From DBFJGL01 sp048394785 (GTDB lineage: Bacteria; Bacillota; Clostridia; Christensenellales; CAG-917), in assembly GCA_048394785.1 (NCBI GenBank), contig DBFJGL010000101.1, positions 1-6,127 on the forward strand: a DNA stretch of 6,127 bases, in the 5' to 3' direction. Position numbers and translations under genes: made by a program. Shown here in pieces: positions 1 through 5,559 of the stretch; positions within the stretch are counted from its first letter, which is position 1; each line of letters starts with the position of its first letter. The notes beneath the pieces were generated by a model. It ran no database searches. It had not been told where the DNA came from and was given only the letters and a program-made list of their open reading frames with translations.

Positions 1-52
1 ATCCAAAAACAATATAATTATTTTATGCCAATACGTTAAATCGTATAATTTA

Positions 53-82
53 TGTGCCGTCGGGCAATACCGCGACGGCACA
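53..82 (-). terminator. Stem-loop after potD, possible terminator of the pot operon
   Basis: TGTGCCGTCG (53-62) and CGACGGCACA (73-82) form a perfect 10-bp GC-rich stem with a 10-base loop, about 57 bases after the potD stop. On the minus strand the stem is followed by an AT-rich stretch (TAAATTATA) but not an unbroken T-run. It could be a weak intrinsic terminator or an mRNA-stabilising 3' hairpin. No gene is visible in the remaining bases 1-138. Confidence 0.5.
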
Positions 83-138
83 ATCGGAAACGTTTTGCTT
101 ACGTAATTAATAGCGTTCTATAAAGTAGCTGGGAGAAG

Positions 139-1596
139 TTATTTGACTTTCCTGCGCATTTTGATGGCTTCTTTTGCAAAGTAGCCGCCCAATGCAAGCG
201 CTATTACCGCCACAATCGCAATGAGCACCCACAGCAGTACGAGGTCGAAGCCGCCCGCTTTCGAGCGTTCCCACATCTGTACGAGCGCGTCGTTGCTTGC
301 GCCGAAGTCGCGCATAACGCCCATATTGTCGCCTATGGTCGGATACCTGCCTTCGTCGGCGAAATATTCTTCGACGTCATATTCGTTTTCTTCGATAAAC
401 GCGAGCACGTCTTCGTCCGCTTGCAGCAGTTCCTTCGCCACCGCAGACGTATAGCCGATGTACATCGAGTTTCTGATGCCGCTCATAGGTCTTGACATAA
501 AGTCGATAAACATCAGCGACGCAAGTTTGTTCTGCGCGTTTTTCGTCATCGCCCAACCGTCGTACCAAATGTTGGAGCCTATTTCGGGGACGTAGTAACC
601 GAGCTGATATTCGCCCGTTTCCTCGTCGTAGCCGCCTTCTTCGATTGCCCACAGCGCGTCGCCGCTCCACGCGAGGTCTACGTATACGATTTCGTTAATC
701 ATATCGTCCTTGCCGAAGTCCACTTCGTAGCCGGATATGATGCTGCGCTGTTCCGTGAGCACCTTTTCCGCCGCGTCGAGCACGGCTTTATCGGTGCAGT
801 TTATGAGGTCTTCCACCGTGAAATCGGAGTACCCTTCGGGGAGCATATCGTATTCGTACATATACATAACCGCCGCCACGTAGCTGTCGCGGATACTGTC
901 TTTCATAAGAATGTTACCCTGCAAATCGGGATTTTCCGATTTATTCCACAACAAGCCCCAACCCGTTGCCAAGTCCTCCTCGGTGACGTATTTGGTGTTA
1001 TAGAGTATGCCCAGCGTGCCCCACATATAAGGCACCATATATTCCGTCATATCGTACACTTTTCCATTGACGTCTATCTTGCCGAATATGTCGCTGATTT
1101 TAGCGACAACGTCGGGCTCTGTGGTCGAAAGCAGGTCGTTGAGGGGACGCCCGTTCAAAGCTTCCACTTTTCGTACCGATTGGAGATAAGGGGAGTCTTC
1201 CTCGGTTAGTTCGGCATAAACGTCGTTTAAGTTGAGAAGATAGTTTTTTCCGCTTCCGTCCGTTTGCGTCATTAGCTTTTCGATGGCGTATTCGGAGGGG
1301 CAAATCAAATCGACCACGGCGTCGCCGCGCACAATCTGAGTCATCATAGTTTCGTTCGTGTCGAACGTAGAATAAACCACGGAAATGCTTTTGCCCGTTA
1401 TTTCCCGATAGTAATCTTCGAACTCGTCAATCAATTCCTCGTCGATGTAGTCTTCCCAATTGTAGACGTAGAGGCGTTCTCCGCTTCCTCCGCCGACGGA
1501 CGGTCCGCTCTCACCGTCGTTGCAGGCGGTGAGCATAGGCACGAAACTAACGACACAAACAAGCAGCAGGCTCAAAAGTATTGCAAATTTTTTCAT
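139..1596 (-). CDS. potD: PotD-like spermidine/putrescine-binding lipoprotein with extra C-terminal membrane helix
   Basis: Extracellular solute-binding protein that captures polyamine and delivers it to PotBC. The 485-residue product starts with a lipoprotein signal peptide: two lysines, a hydrophobic core, and lipobox LTAC with Cys25 as the lipidated residue. A Gly/Ser-rich linker (about 28-40) follows, then the PotD core from YNWEDY (45-50). PSEY (100-103), the AWSG segment around Trp310 and IWYDGW (343-348) match the places where E. coli PotD uses Trp, Tyr and Asp to hold the polyamine amines. The protein is much longer than E. coli PotD (348 residues). The extra length is mainly a segment at about 112-182 and a C-terminal tail with a hydrophobic helix (about 452-474) followed by the basic end KMRRKVK. 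The ATG overlaps the potC stop (ATGA) and has AAGGAG about 7 bases upstream. Last gene of the operon. Family assignment is firm; spermidine versus putrescine preference cannot be told from sequence. Confidence 0.93.
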   Translation of the reverse strand: MKKFAILLSLLLVCVVSFVPMLTACNDGESGPSVGGGSGERLYVYNWEDYIDEELIDEFEDYYREITGKSISVVYSTFDTNETMMTQIVRGDAVVDLICPSEYAIEKLMTQTDGSGKNYLLNLNDVYAELTEEDSPYLQSVRKVEALNGRPLNDLLSTTEPDVVAKISDIFGKIDVNGKVYDMTEYMVPYMWGTLGILYNTKYVTEEDLATGWGLLWNKSENPDLQGNILMKDSIRDSYVAAVMYMYEYDMLPEGYSDFTVEDLINCTDKAVLDAAEKVLTEQRSIISGYEVDFGKDDMINEIVYVDLAWSGDALWAIEEGGYDEETGEYQLGYYVPEIGSNIWYDGWAMTKNAQNKLASLMFIDFMSRPMSGIRNSMYIGYTSAVAKELLQADEDVLAFIEENEYDVEEYFADEGRYPTIGDNMGVMRDFGASNDALVQMWERSKAGGFDLVLLWVLIAIVAVIALALGGYFAKEAIKMRRKVK

Positions 1597-2414
1597 ACTT
1601 GTTTCTCCTTTGCCTTCTGCTTTTGCTTGCTGATTTTATACAGATTGACGGAGAGTACGAGCGCGAGCACAGCCACGAATATAATAGAGAATATGGCGTA
1701 CCAGAAGGGTTCCAAGCCCTGTACGCGCGCGTCCGAATATATATAAGTGGACAGGGTGTCTATGCCCGTTGACGCGCCCTTGTTAATCTGAGTGATGATG
1801 AAGTCGTCAAGCGACAGCGTGAACGCAAGCATAAAGCCGCTTACTATGCCGGGAGTTATCATCGGGAACATAACTTTGACCAACGCTTTGAACGGGTTTG
1901 CGCCGAGGTCGAGAGCCGCTTCGTAGACGTTGGGGTCCATACTTTCCAGCTTGGGAAGCACGCTCAGCACGACGTAGGGTGTGCAGAACGCAATGTGCGC
2001 GATTATAAGGCGCAGGTATCCCACCGGGAACGCAAACGTGGTAAAGAACACCATAAGCGATACAGCCATAACTATTTCGCTGTTGATTATGGGGAATTGG
2101 TTGACGTTTTCCACTACTTTGCGCGTGCGCTTTCCGAGGCTGAAAATGCCTATTGCGGCAAACGTGCCCATTATGGTGGCAATAACCGACGATACCGACG
2201 CTATGATAACCGTGTTGGCAACGGCGTCCCATAACGCCTCCGATTTATCGCCCTTGAATATGGATACGTACGCTTCAAAGCTGAAACCGTTGTCGAAGTT
2301 GAAGTTTGAGCTGTTGGAAAAGCTGTACACGATTATCAGAATTATGGGCGTGTAGAGGATTGCGAGTATGATGAAAAGATAGAACTTTTCGAAAAATCCT
2401 TTTACCTTTACCAT
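1593..2414 (-). CDS. potC: PotC-like polyamine ABC transporter permease
   Basis: Second of two inner-membrane permease subunits of the polyamine importer. The 273-residue protein has the usual MetI-like permease layout with about six hydrophobic segments (roughly 11-31, 66-92, 111-133, 138-155, 185-207, 237-258). The cytoplasmic EAA coupling loop, which docks on the ATPase, is clear at 165-184 (EAALDLGANPFKALVKVMFP). NSEIV near 111-115 and SLDDFIIT at 201-208 are typical of PotC rather than PotB. The C-terminus is very lysine/glutamine rich (KQKQKAKEKQ), consistent with a cytoplasmic end. The ATG overlaps the end of potB by 7 bp and has GGGGAGG 5 bases upstream; its stop overlaps the potD start by 4 bp. 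Length is normal for the family. The PotC rather than PotB call rests on gene order and these motifs. Confidence 0.93.
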   Translation of the reverse strand: MVKVKGFFEKFYLFIILAILYTPIILIIVYSFSNSSNFNFDNGFSFEAYVSIFKGDKSEALWDAVANTVIIASVSSVIATIMGTFAAIGIFSLGKRTRKVVENVNQFPIINSEIVMAVSLMVFFTTFAFPVGYLRLIIAHIAFCTPYVVLSVLPKLESMDPNVYEAALDLGANPFKALVKVMFPMITPGIVSGFMLAFTLSLDDFIITQINKGASTGIDTLSTYIYSDARVQGLEPFWYAIFSIIFVAVLALVLSVNLYKISKQKQKAKEKQV

Positions 2415-3226
2415 AGCGACCTCCCCAGCCCGAAGCTGTTTTTGTTGACTTTGTTCATAAGTACGTTGGAGATAAGCACAAAGATGAGCATAACCAGACT
2501 CATTATCGAACCTACGCCGTACAGCCCTTGGTCGAACTGCATCTGAATGGAATCGCCGAACAGGAATATCTTTCCGTTGGAGAGAAGCTGAGATATGGCG
2601 AAAGTGGATATTGTCGGAATAAACACCATAGTGATGCCGGACATAATGCCCGATACCGACAGGGGAAGAATGGTTTTCAGAAATACTGTGGAGCGGTCCG
2701 CGCCCAAGTCCTGCGCCGCTTCGATATAGCTTTTGTCAATGCCCGAGAGCGTAGTGTGCAGGGGAAGTATCATAAAGGGCAGATAGTTGTAAACCATGCC
2801 GAACAGCACCGTTCCCATTCCGAGAGTGATGTCCATTGCAATGAAAATCGCTTTGGTGGCAAGCGTGCGAATGAGGAAGTTCACGCCCATGGGCAGAATA
2901 AACAGAAGCACGATTATTTTGCCGCTCGACATCTTGGACAAAATGTAAGCGACGGGGTAGCCGATTATAAGACAAAGAGCGGTTGTGACAAAACCGACAA
3001 ACACCGAATTGCCCAAAACGATAAGACTGCTCTTTGAACTGAAAAACATTTTGAAGTTTTCAAGCGTAAGATTTTTGTCGCCGTCCAAGAATGCGTTTAC
3101 GAGTATCAGCACAAGCGGAATAATCACAAACAGCAACATAAACAGTATATACGGATAGCTGAACACCTTTTTGGTGAGCTTGAACTTCTTTTTAGCCCGT
3201 ACGGGCATTACTGCGGCGGCGTTCAC
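2408..3226 (-). CDS. potB: PotB-like polyamine ABC transporter permease (GTG start)
   Basis: First permease subunit of the importer, pairing with PotC. From the GTG at 3226 it has 272 residues, close to the usual PotB length. The N-terminus is short and basic (RAKKKFKLTKK, 10-20), followed by about six membrane segments (roughly 23-46, 73-97, 103-124, 137-160, 189-211, 238-259). The EAA loop is at 169-188 (EAAQDLGADRSTVFLKTILP). YPYILFMLLFVIIPL near 24-38 is characteristic of PotB. The frame stays open upstream to 3328, but that stretch lies inside potA and encodes an Arg/His-rich peptide unlike any permease. The GTG overlaps the potA stop (GTGA) and sits 4 bases after AAGGAGG, whereas the next in-frame ATG (3206-3208) is about 22 bases from it. 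I therefore chose the GTG; that spacing is slightly short but fits translational coupling. Confidence 0.92.
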   Translation of the reverse strand: MNAAAVMPVRAKKKFKLTKKVFSYPYILFMLLFVIIPLVLILVNAFLDGDKNLTLENFKMFFSSKSSLIVLGNSVFVGFVTTALCLIIGYPVAYILSKMSSGKIIVLLFILPMGVNFLIRTLATKAIFIAMDITLGMGTVLFGMVYNYLPFMILPLHTTLSGIDKSYIEAAQDLGADRSTVFLKTILPLSVSGIMSGITMVFIPTISTFAISQLLSNGKIFLFGDSIQMQFDQGLYGVGSIMSLVMLIFVLISNVLMNKVNKNSFGLGRSLW

Positions 3227-4692
3227 AGTCCCTCCTTTTCGGCGGTGTCGGCGGGGGACGCGACAACCTCCTCGATGATGATTTTTTCGGGCGCAACCTT
3301 TATGCCGACTCTGTCGCCTTTCAGCCAATCGTCGTCGGTATCGGCAAAGAAGTTATAATGGTCGTCGGTGCGCAGAATGCATTGATAGTAACTGCCTTTG
3401 TATATCGAGGTGCTCACTGTCGCGCCGATAATTCCGTCTTCTTCGTCGTCGGTAATTTCTACGTCGTCGAAGTCGATGGACACTTTTACGGGCGTGCCTG
3501 CCGCGAGCGACGTTACGCACTCGAAGTCCGCGCCGCAGATTTCAACTTTGTTTTCGCCCGTTACAGTTGTGAAAATCTCGTTGATTATGCGCGTTTTGTG
3601 CATTATGTGCAGGTTGGACGGTTTGATATAAAGTCCTACGGTTTCGTCCACTTCGTAGTTTTCGGTATCGTGTGCAATCAGTTCGTTTTCATTGGCAAGC
3701 ACGGTCACCTGATAGTGGTCGCCTTTGAACACGGAAGAAAGCACCTTTGCCGACATAATCGCGGCTTTACTGTCCGCATCTATAAGCTTTAAGTCCTCGG
3801 GACGTATAATAACGTCAATGGGCTCGTTGGGTTTGAAGCCCTTGTCGACGCACTCGAATACGGTGTCGCAGAACTCTACTTTGAAGTCTTCAATCATAAT
3901 GCCGGACAGTATATTGCTTTCGCCTATAAAGTCCGCAACGAACGCGTTTGCGGGTTCGTCGTAAATCTTTTCGGGCGAGGCAATCTGCTGAATTTTGCCG
4001 TAGCGCATTACGACTATTTTGTCGGACATAGTAAGAGCCTCTTCCTGGTCGTGCGTGACGTAAATAAAGGTGATGCCGAGCTGTTTGTGCATATTCATCA
4101 GTTCGAGCTGCATATCTTTGCGCATTTTGAGGTCGAGCGCGCCGAGCGGTTCGTCGAGCAGCAGAACCTCGGGTTCGTTTACGAGCGCGCGTGCGATTGC
4201 AACTCTCTGCTGCTGTCCGCCCGACAGCGACGATACGTTTCTGTGACCGTAATCTTCGAGGTCTACCATTTTAAGCGCGCGGTCGACCTTTTCTTTTATT
4301 TCGGCTTTGGTATATTTGCGGTAGAGCTGAATTTCTTCTCCTTTGCGGTTGGTTTTGGTGCCGTTGGGTATGTTTTTCAGTTTGAGCCCGAACGCGATGT
4401 TGTTGAACACGTTGAGGTGAGGGAACAGCGCGTATTTCTGAAACACCGTGTTTACTTTGCGAAGGTGAGGCGGCAGGTTGGTGATGTCCTCGCCGTTGAA
4501 AAGCACCGTGCCGGCAGTGGGCATTTCAAAGCCAGCAATCATTCTGAGCGTGGTGGTTTTGCCGCAGCCGGAAGGTCCGAGCAACGTGACGAATTCTCCC
4601 TTTTTAATGGTGAGGCTTGCGTTGGTTACCGCGTCCTTTCCTGCGTAAGTCTTGGTGACGTTTTTAAGTTCGATGATGTTTTCCTGTGCCAT
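3223..4692 (-). CDS. potA: PotA-like polyamine ABC transporter ATPase with duplicated C-terminal OB/TOBE module
   Basis: Cytoplasmic ATPase that drives polyamine import through PotBC. All nucleotide-binding motifs are present: Walker A GPSGCGKT (39-46), Q-loop Gln85, signature LSGGQQQ (156-162), Walker B LLLDEP (177-182) with catalytic Glu181, D-loop GALD (184-187) and switch His214. FIGESNIL (255-262) leads into the C-terminal region as in other PotA proteins. At 489 residues it is about 110 longer than E. coli PotA (378). The excess is mostly a second copy of the C-terminal module: 271-364 carries KVEFC..VFECV, RPEDL and VFKG..YQ, and 382-474 repeats KVEIC..DFECV and IYKG..YQ. An extra basic stretch (about 107-129) sits in the helical domain between Q-loop and signature. 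The ATG has GAGG 7 bases upstream, overlapping the end of the regulator gene. ATPase function is secure; the role of the second module is unknown. Confidence 0.95.
   Translation of the reverse strand: MAQENIIELKNVTKTYAGKDAVTNASLTIKKGEFVTLLGPSGCGKTTTLRMIAGFEMPTAGTVLFNGEDITNLPPHLRKVNTVFQKYALFPHLNVFNNIAFGLKLKNIPNGTKTNRKGEEIQLYRKYTKAEIKEKVDRALKMVDLEDYGHRNVSSLSGGQQQRVAIARALVNEPEVLLLDEPLGALDLKMRKDMQLELMNMHKQLGITFIYVTHDQEEALTMSDKIVVMRYGKIQQIASPEKIYDEPANAFVADFIGESNILSGIMIEDFKVEFCDTVFECVDKGFKPNEPIDVIIRPEDLKLIDADSKAAIMSAKVLSSVFKGDHYQVTVLANENELIAHDTENYEVDETVGLYIKPSNLHIMHKTRIINEIFTTVTGENKVEICGADFECVTSLAAGTPVKVSIDFDDVEITDDEEDGIIGATVSTSIYKGSYYQCILRTDDHYNFFADTDDDWLKGDRVGIKVAPEKIIIEEVVASPADTAEKEGL
3231..3237 (-). 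promoter_or_regulatory. Ribosome binding site that sets the potB GTG start
   Basis: AAGGAGG on the minus strand lies within the last codons of potA and ends 4 bases before the GTG at 3226. No other potB start candidate has a usable site nearby, so this decides the start and indicates translational coupling of potA and potB. Confidence 0.75.
3271..3882 (-). repeat. Tandem duplication of the PotA C-terminal OB/TOBE-like module (protein level)
   Basis: Residues 271-364 (bases 3601-3882) and 382-474 (bases 3271-3549) of PotA align with each other at an offset of 109-111 residues. Matching landmarks are KVEFCDTVFECV with KVEICGADFECV, VFKGDHYQ with IYKGSYYQ, ETVGLYIKPSNLHI with DRVGIKVAPEKIII, and the position of RPEDLKL with FDDVEI. 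The first copy resembles the normal C-terminal domain of E. coli PotA, including RPEDL; the second has lost RPEDL. The repeat is diverged and was found by eye in the protein, not in the DNA. Confidence 0.75.
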
Positions 4693-4703
4693 ATCTTATC
4701 CTC

Positions 4704-5237
4704 TTAAAATGTAGGGGGAGAGCTTATCCAAAGCACAACCGCCGTATTGTTCGTTTTGTTTTCGAGATAATGGGTTTTGCCGCTTTCGTAGTAAAATGCG
4801 TCGCCCGTTGCCGCTTTGTATTCCTTTTTGCCGAGGTGCAGAGTCACTTCGCCCGACAGTACGAAACCGAATTCTTCGCCCTCGTGCGGCACGTCCGCGC
4901 CGAGTTTGCTGTGCGGCGCGATTTCGATGCGAATGGGCTCCATCTCGTTTTTCTGCGCGTTTGGTACAAGCCAGGTTATCCTGTGGTCGTCTCCGACTTT
5001 TTCAAAAAAGTCTTCTTCGGTAAACACAACCTGTTCGTCGCCGTCGTCGCTGAAAAACTCCGAAAGCGTGGTGCCGAGTGCGCTGAGTATGTCCGCAAGC
5101 GTCTGAATGGACGGGGAAGTCAGCTCGTTTTCAAGCTGAGAAATATACCCTTTTGTCAACTCGCAACGGTCGGCAAGTTCTTCCTGAGTAAGACCGCATT
5201 GCAGCCGCAGAGCCTTTATTTTGATTCCGATTTCCAC
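4704..5237 (-). CDS. XRE-family HTH/cupin transcriptional regulator, probable repressor of the pot operon
   Basis: A 177-residue DNA-binding regulator with the two-domain build of PuuR-like proteins. Residues 5-60 form an XRE/Cro-type helix-turn-helix (GLTQEELADRC, then LTKGYISQLENELTSPSI, 27-44). Residues about 105-172 form a small cupin barrel (PHEGEEFGFVLSGEVTLHLG, 117-136, and GDAFYYESGKTHYLEN). The cupin keeps one histidine in each motif (His118, His156) but not the full metal-binding set, so it more likely binds a small ligand than acts as an enzyme. E. coli PuuR, of the same build, responds to putrescine; a polyamine ligand here is inferred from the linked potABCD genes. The start is GTG, with AAAGGAGG 7 bases upstream. 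It is first in the operon, 11 bp before potA, and an inverted repeat lies in its leader, which suggests self-control. The name puuR is withheld because orthology cannot be shown. Confidence 0.88.
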   Translation of the reverse strand: MEIGIKIKALRLQCGLTQEELADRCELTKGYISQLENELTSPSIQTLADILSALGTTLSEFFSDDGDEQVVFTEEDFFEKVGDDHRITWLVPNAQKNEMEPIRIEIAPHSKLGADVPHEGEEFGFVLSGEVTLHLGKKEYKAATGDAFYYESGKTHYLENKTNNTAVVLWISSPPTF

Positions 5238-5244
5238 TTTGCCG

Positions 5245-5252
5245 CCTCCTTT
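5245..5252 (-). promoter_or_regulatory. Ribosome binding site for the HTH-cupin regulator (GTG start)
   Basis: AAAGGAGG on the minus strand is followed by 7 bases and then GTG at 5237. This near-perfect Shine-Dalgarno sequence and ideal spacing support GTG as the start; there is no competing ATG. Confidence 0.85.
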
Positions 5253-5308
5253 ACTTGGGTTTATTAAAAATTTACCGCAAGTTTAGTGGGTTTCGTTAAA
5301 ATAATCTC

Positions 5309-5331
5309 AAAGTTTAGCAAAACTAAACTTT
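5309..5331. promoter_or_regulatory. Perfect inverted repeat, candidate operator for the HTH-cupin regulator
   Basis: AAAGTTTAG (5309-5317), a 5-base spacer, then CTAAACTTT (5323-5331): 9-bp perfect arms. It covers about +6 to +28 relative to the predicted transcription start, where a bound dimer would block initiation or early elongation. XRE-type regulators bind symmetric sites of this size. An extra half-site AAGTTTAG lies at 5279-5286, in the same orientation as the left arm and 31 bp away (about three helical turns). That the neighbouring regulator binds here is inference. Confidence 0.72.
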
Positions 5332-5343
5332 TACATTGCGTCA

Positions 5344-5372
5344 ATTATATGAGATATGTCGAAATATGTCAA
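5344..5372 (-). promoter_or_regulatory. Consensus sigma-A/sigma-70 promoter of the regulator-potABCD operon
   Basis: On the minus strand, TTGACA (5367-5372) and TATAAT (5344-5349) are separated by exactly 17 bases, a full match to the housekeeping consensus. Transcription would begin near 5337, giving a leader of about 100 bases before the GTG at 5237. A promoter this strong fits a gene set held down by a repressor. It lies downstream of the groEL terminator, so the operon appears to be transcribed independently. Confidence 0.88.
5351..5370. repeat. Tandem 10-bp direct repeat inside the pot promoter
   Basis: GAGATATGTC (5351-5360) is followed directly by GAAATATGTC (5361-5370), 9 of 10 bases identical. 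The second copy overlaps the -35 hexamer and the first fills the spacer. The period is about one helical turn, so two proteins could bind the same face, but part of the likeness may come from the -35 sequence itself. Confidence 0.55.
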
Positions 5373-5499
5373 CGGTTTGAAATAAGTTTGATTAACTAAT
5401 GCGTTTAAGTCGAGCGATACTGTTTTTGGGGATAGGGTTTACAAATAAAAAACGGAAAATCGGACGGGCGCGCGGTTGCGGGATATAAACGGAAAGGAT

Positions 5500-5530
5500 A
5501 AAAAAACAGGCGACTTTGAGTCGCCTGTTT
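5500..5530 (-). terminator. Rho-independent terminator of groEL
   Basis: A perfect 12-bp stem (5504-5515 with 5519-5530) has a 3-base loop. On the minus strand it is followed by a run of seven T residues (5506 down to 5500, three of them within the stem). It begins about 30 bases after the groEL stop. There is no T-run on the plus-strand side, so it acts on minus-strand transcripts. It separates groEL from the pot operon. Confidence 0.92.
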
Positions 5531-5559
5531 GAGCAGAAAACAATCGGTTTGATTTCAAA

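Larger units (their letters stand above)
5238..5559. other. Intergenic region between groEL and the pot operon
   Basis: This 322-base gap holds the groEL terminator near its upper end, and the pot promoter, candidate operator, extra half-site and regulator ribosome binding site in its lower part. The stretch from about 5400 to 5499 shows no credible gene, repeat or RNA. It moves from AT-rich sequence to a short GC-rich patch (about 5461-5480). The 77-codon open frame running from 5672 to 5439 is a shadow of groEL that reads on through the terminator. Confidence 0.7.

Noticed and set aside
13..49. Two TATAAT sequences (13-18 and 44-49) that could be -10 boxes on the plus strand
   Set aside because: No acceptable -35 element at the right distance and no plus-strand gene follows; expected in AT-rich intergenic DNA.
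3227..3328. Longer potB reading frame starting at 3328
   Set aside because: The added 34 residues are Arg/His-rich, lie wholly inside potA and have no permease likeness; the GTG at 3226 has a ribosome binding site and overlaps the potA stop.
4051..4707. Long plus-strand open frames opposite potA and other genes
   Set aside because: They lie antisense to clearly conserved genes, have no ribosome binding site or recognisable domain, and reflect codon bias of the true strand.
5238..5337. Riboswitch or structured leader in the roughly 100-base 5' leader
   Set aside because: Apart from the palindrome, better explained as a protein operator, I see no conserved riboswitch core or terminator/antiterminator pair.
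5384..5399. Possible second operator upstream of the -35 (AAGTTT...CTAA)
   Set aside because: It keeps only a 4-bp symmetric core (AGTT-N5-AACT) and does not match the outer arms of the main palindrome; too weak to list.
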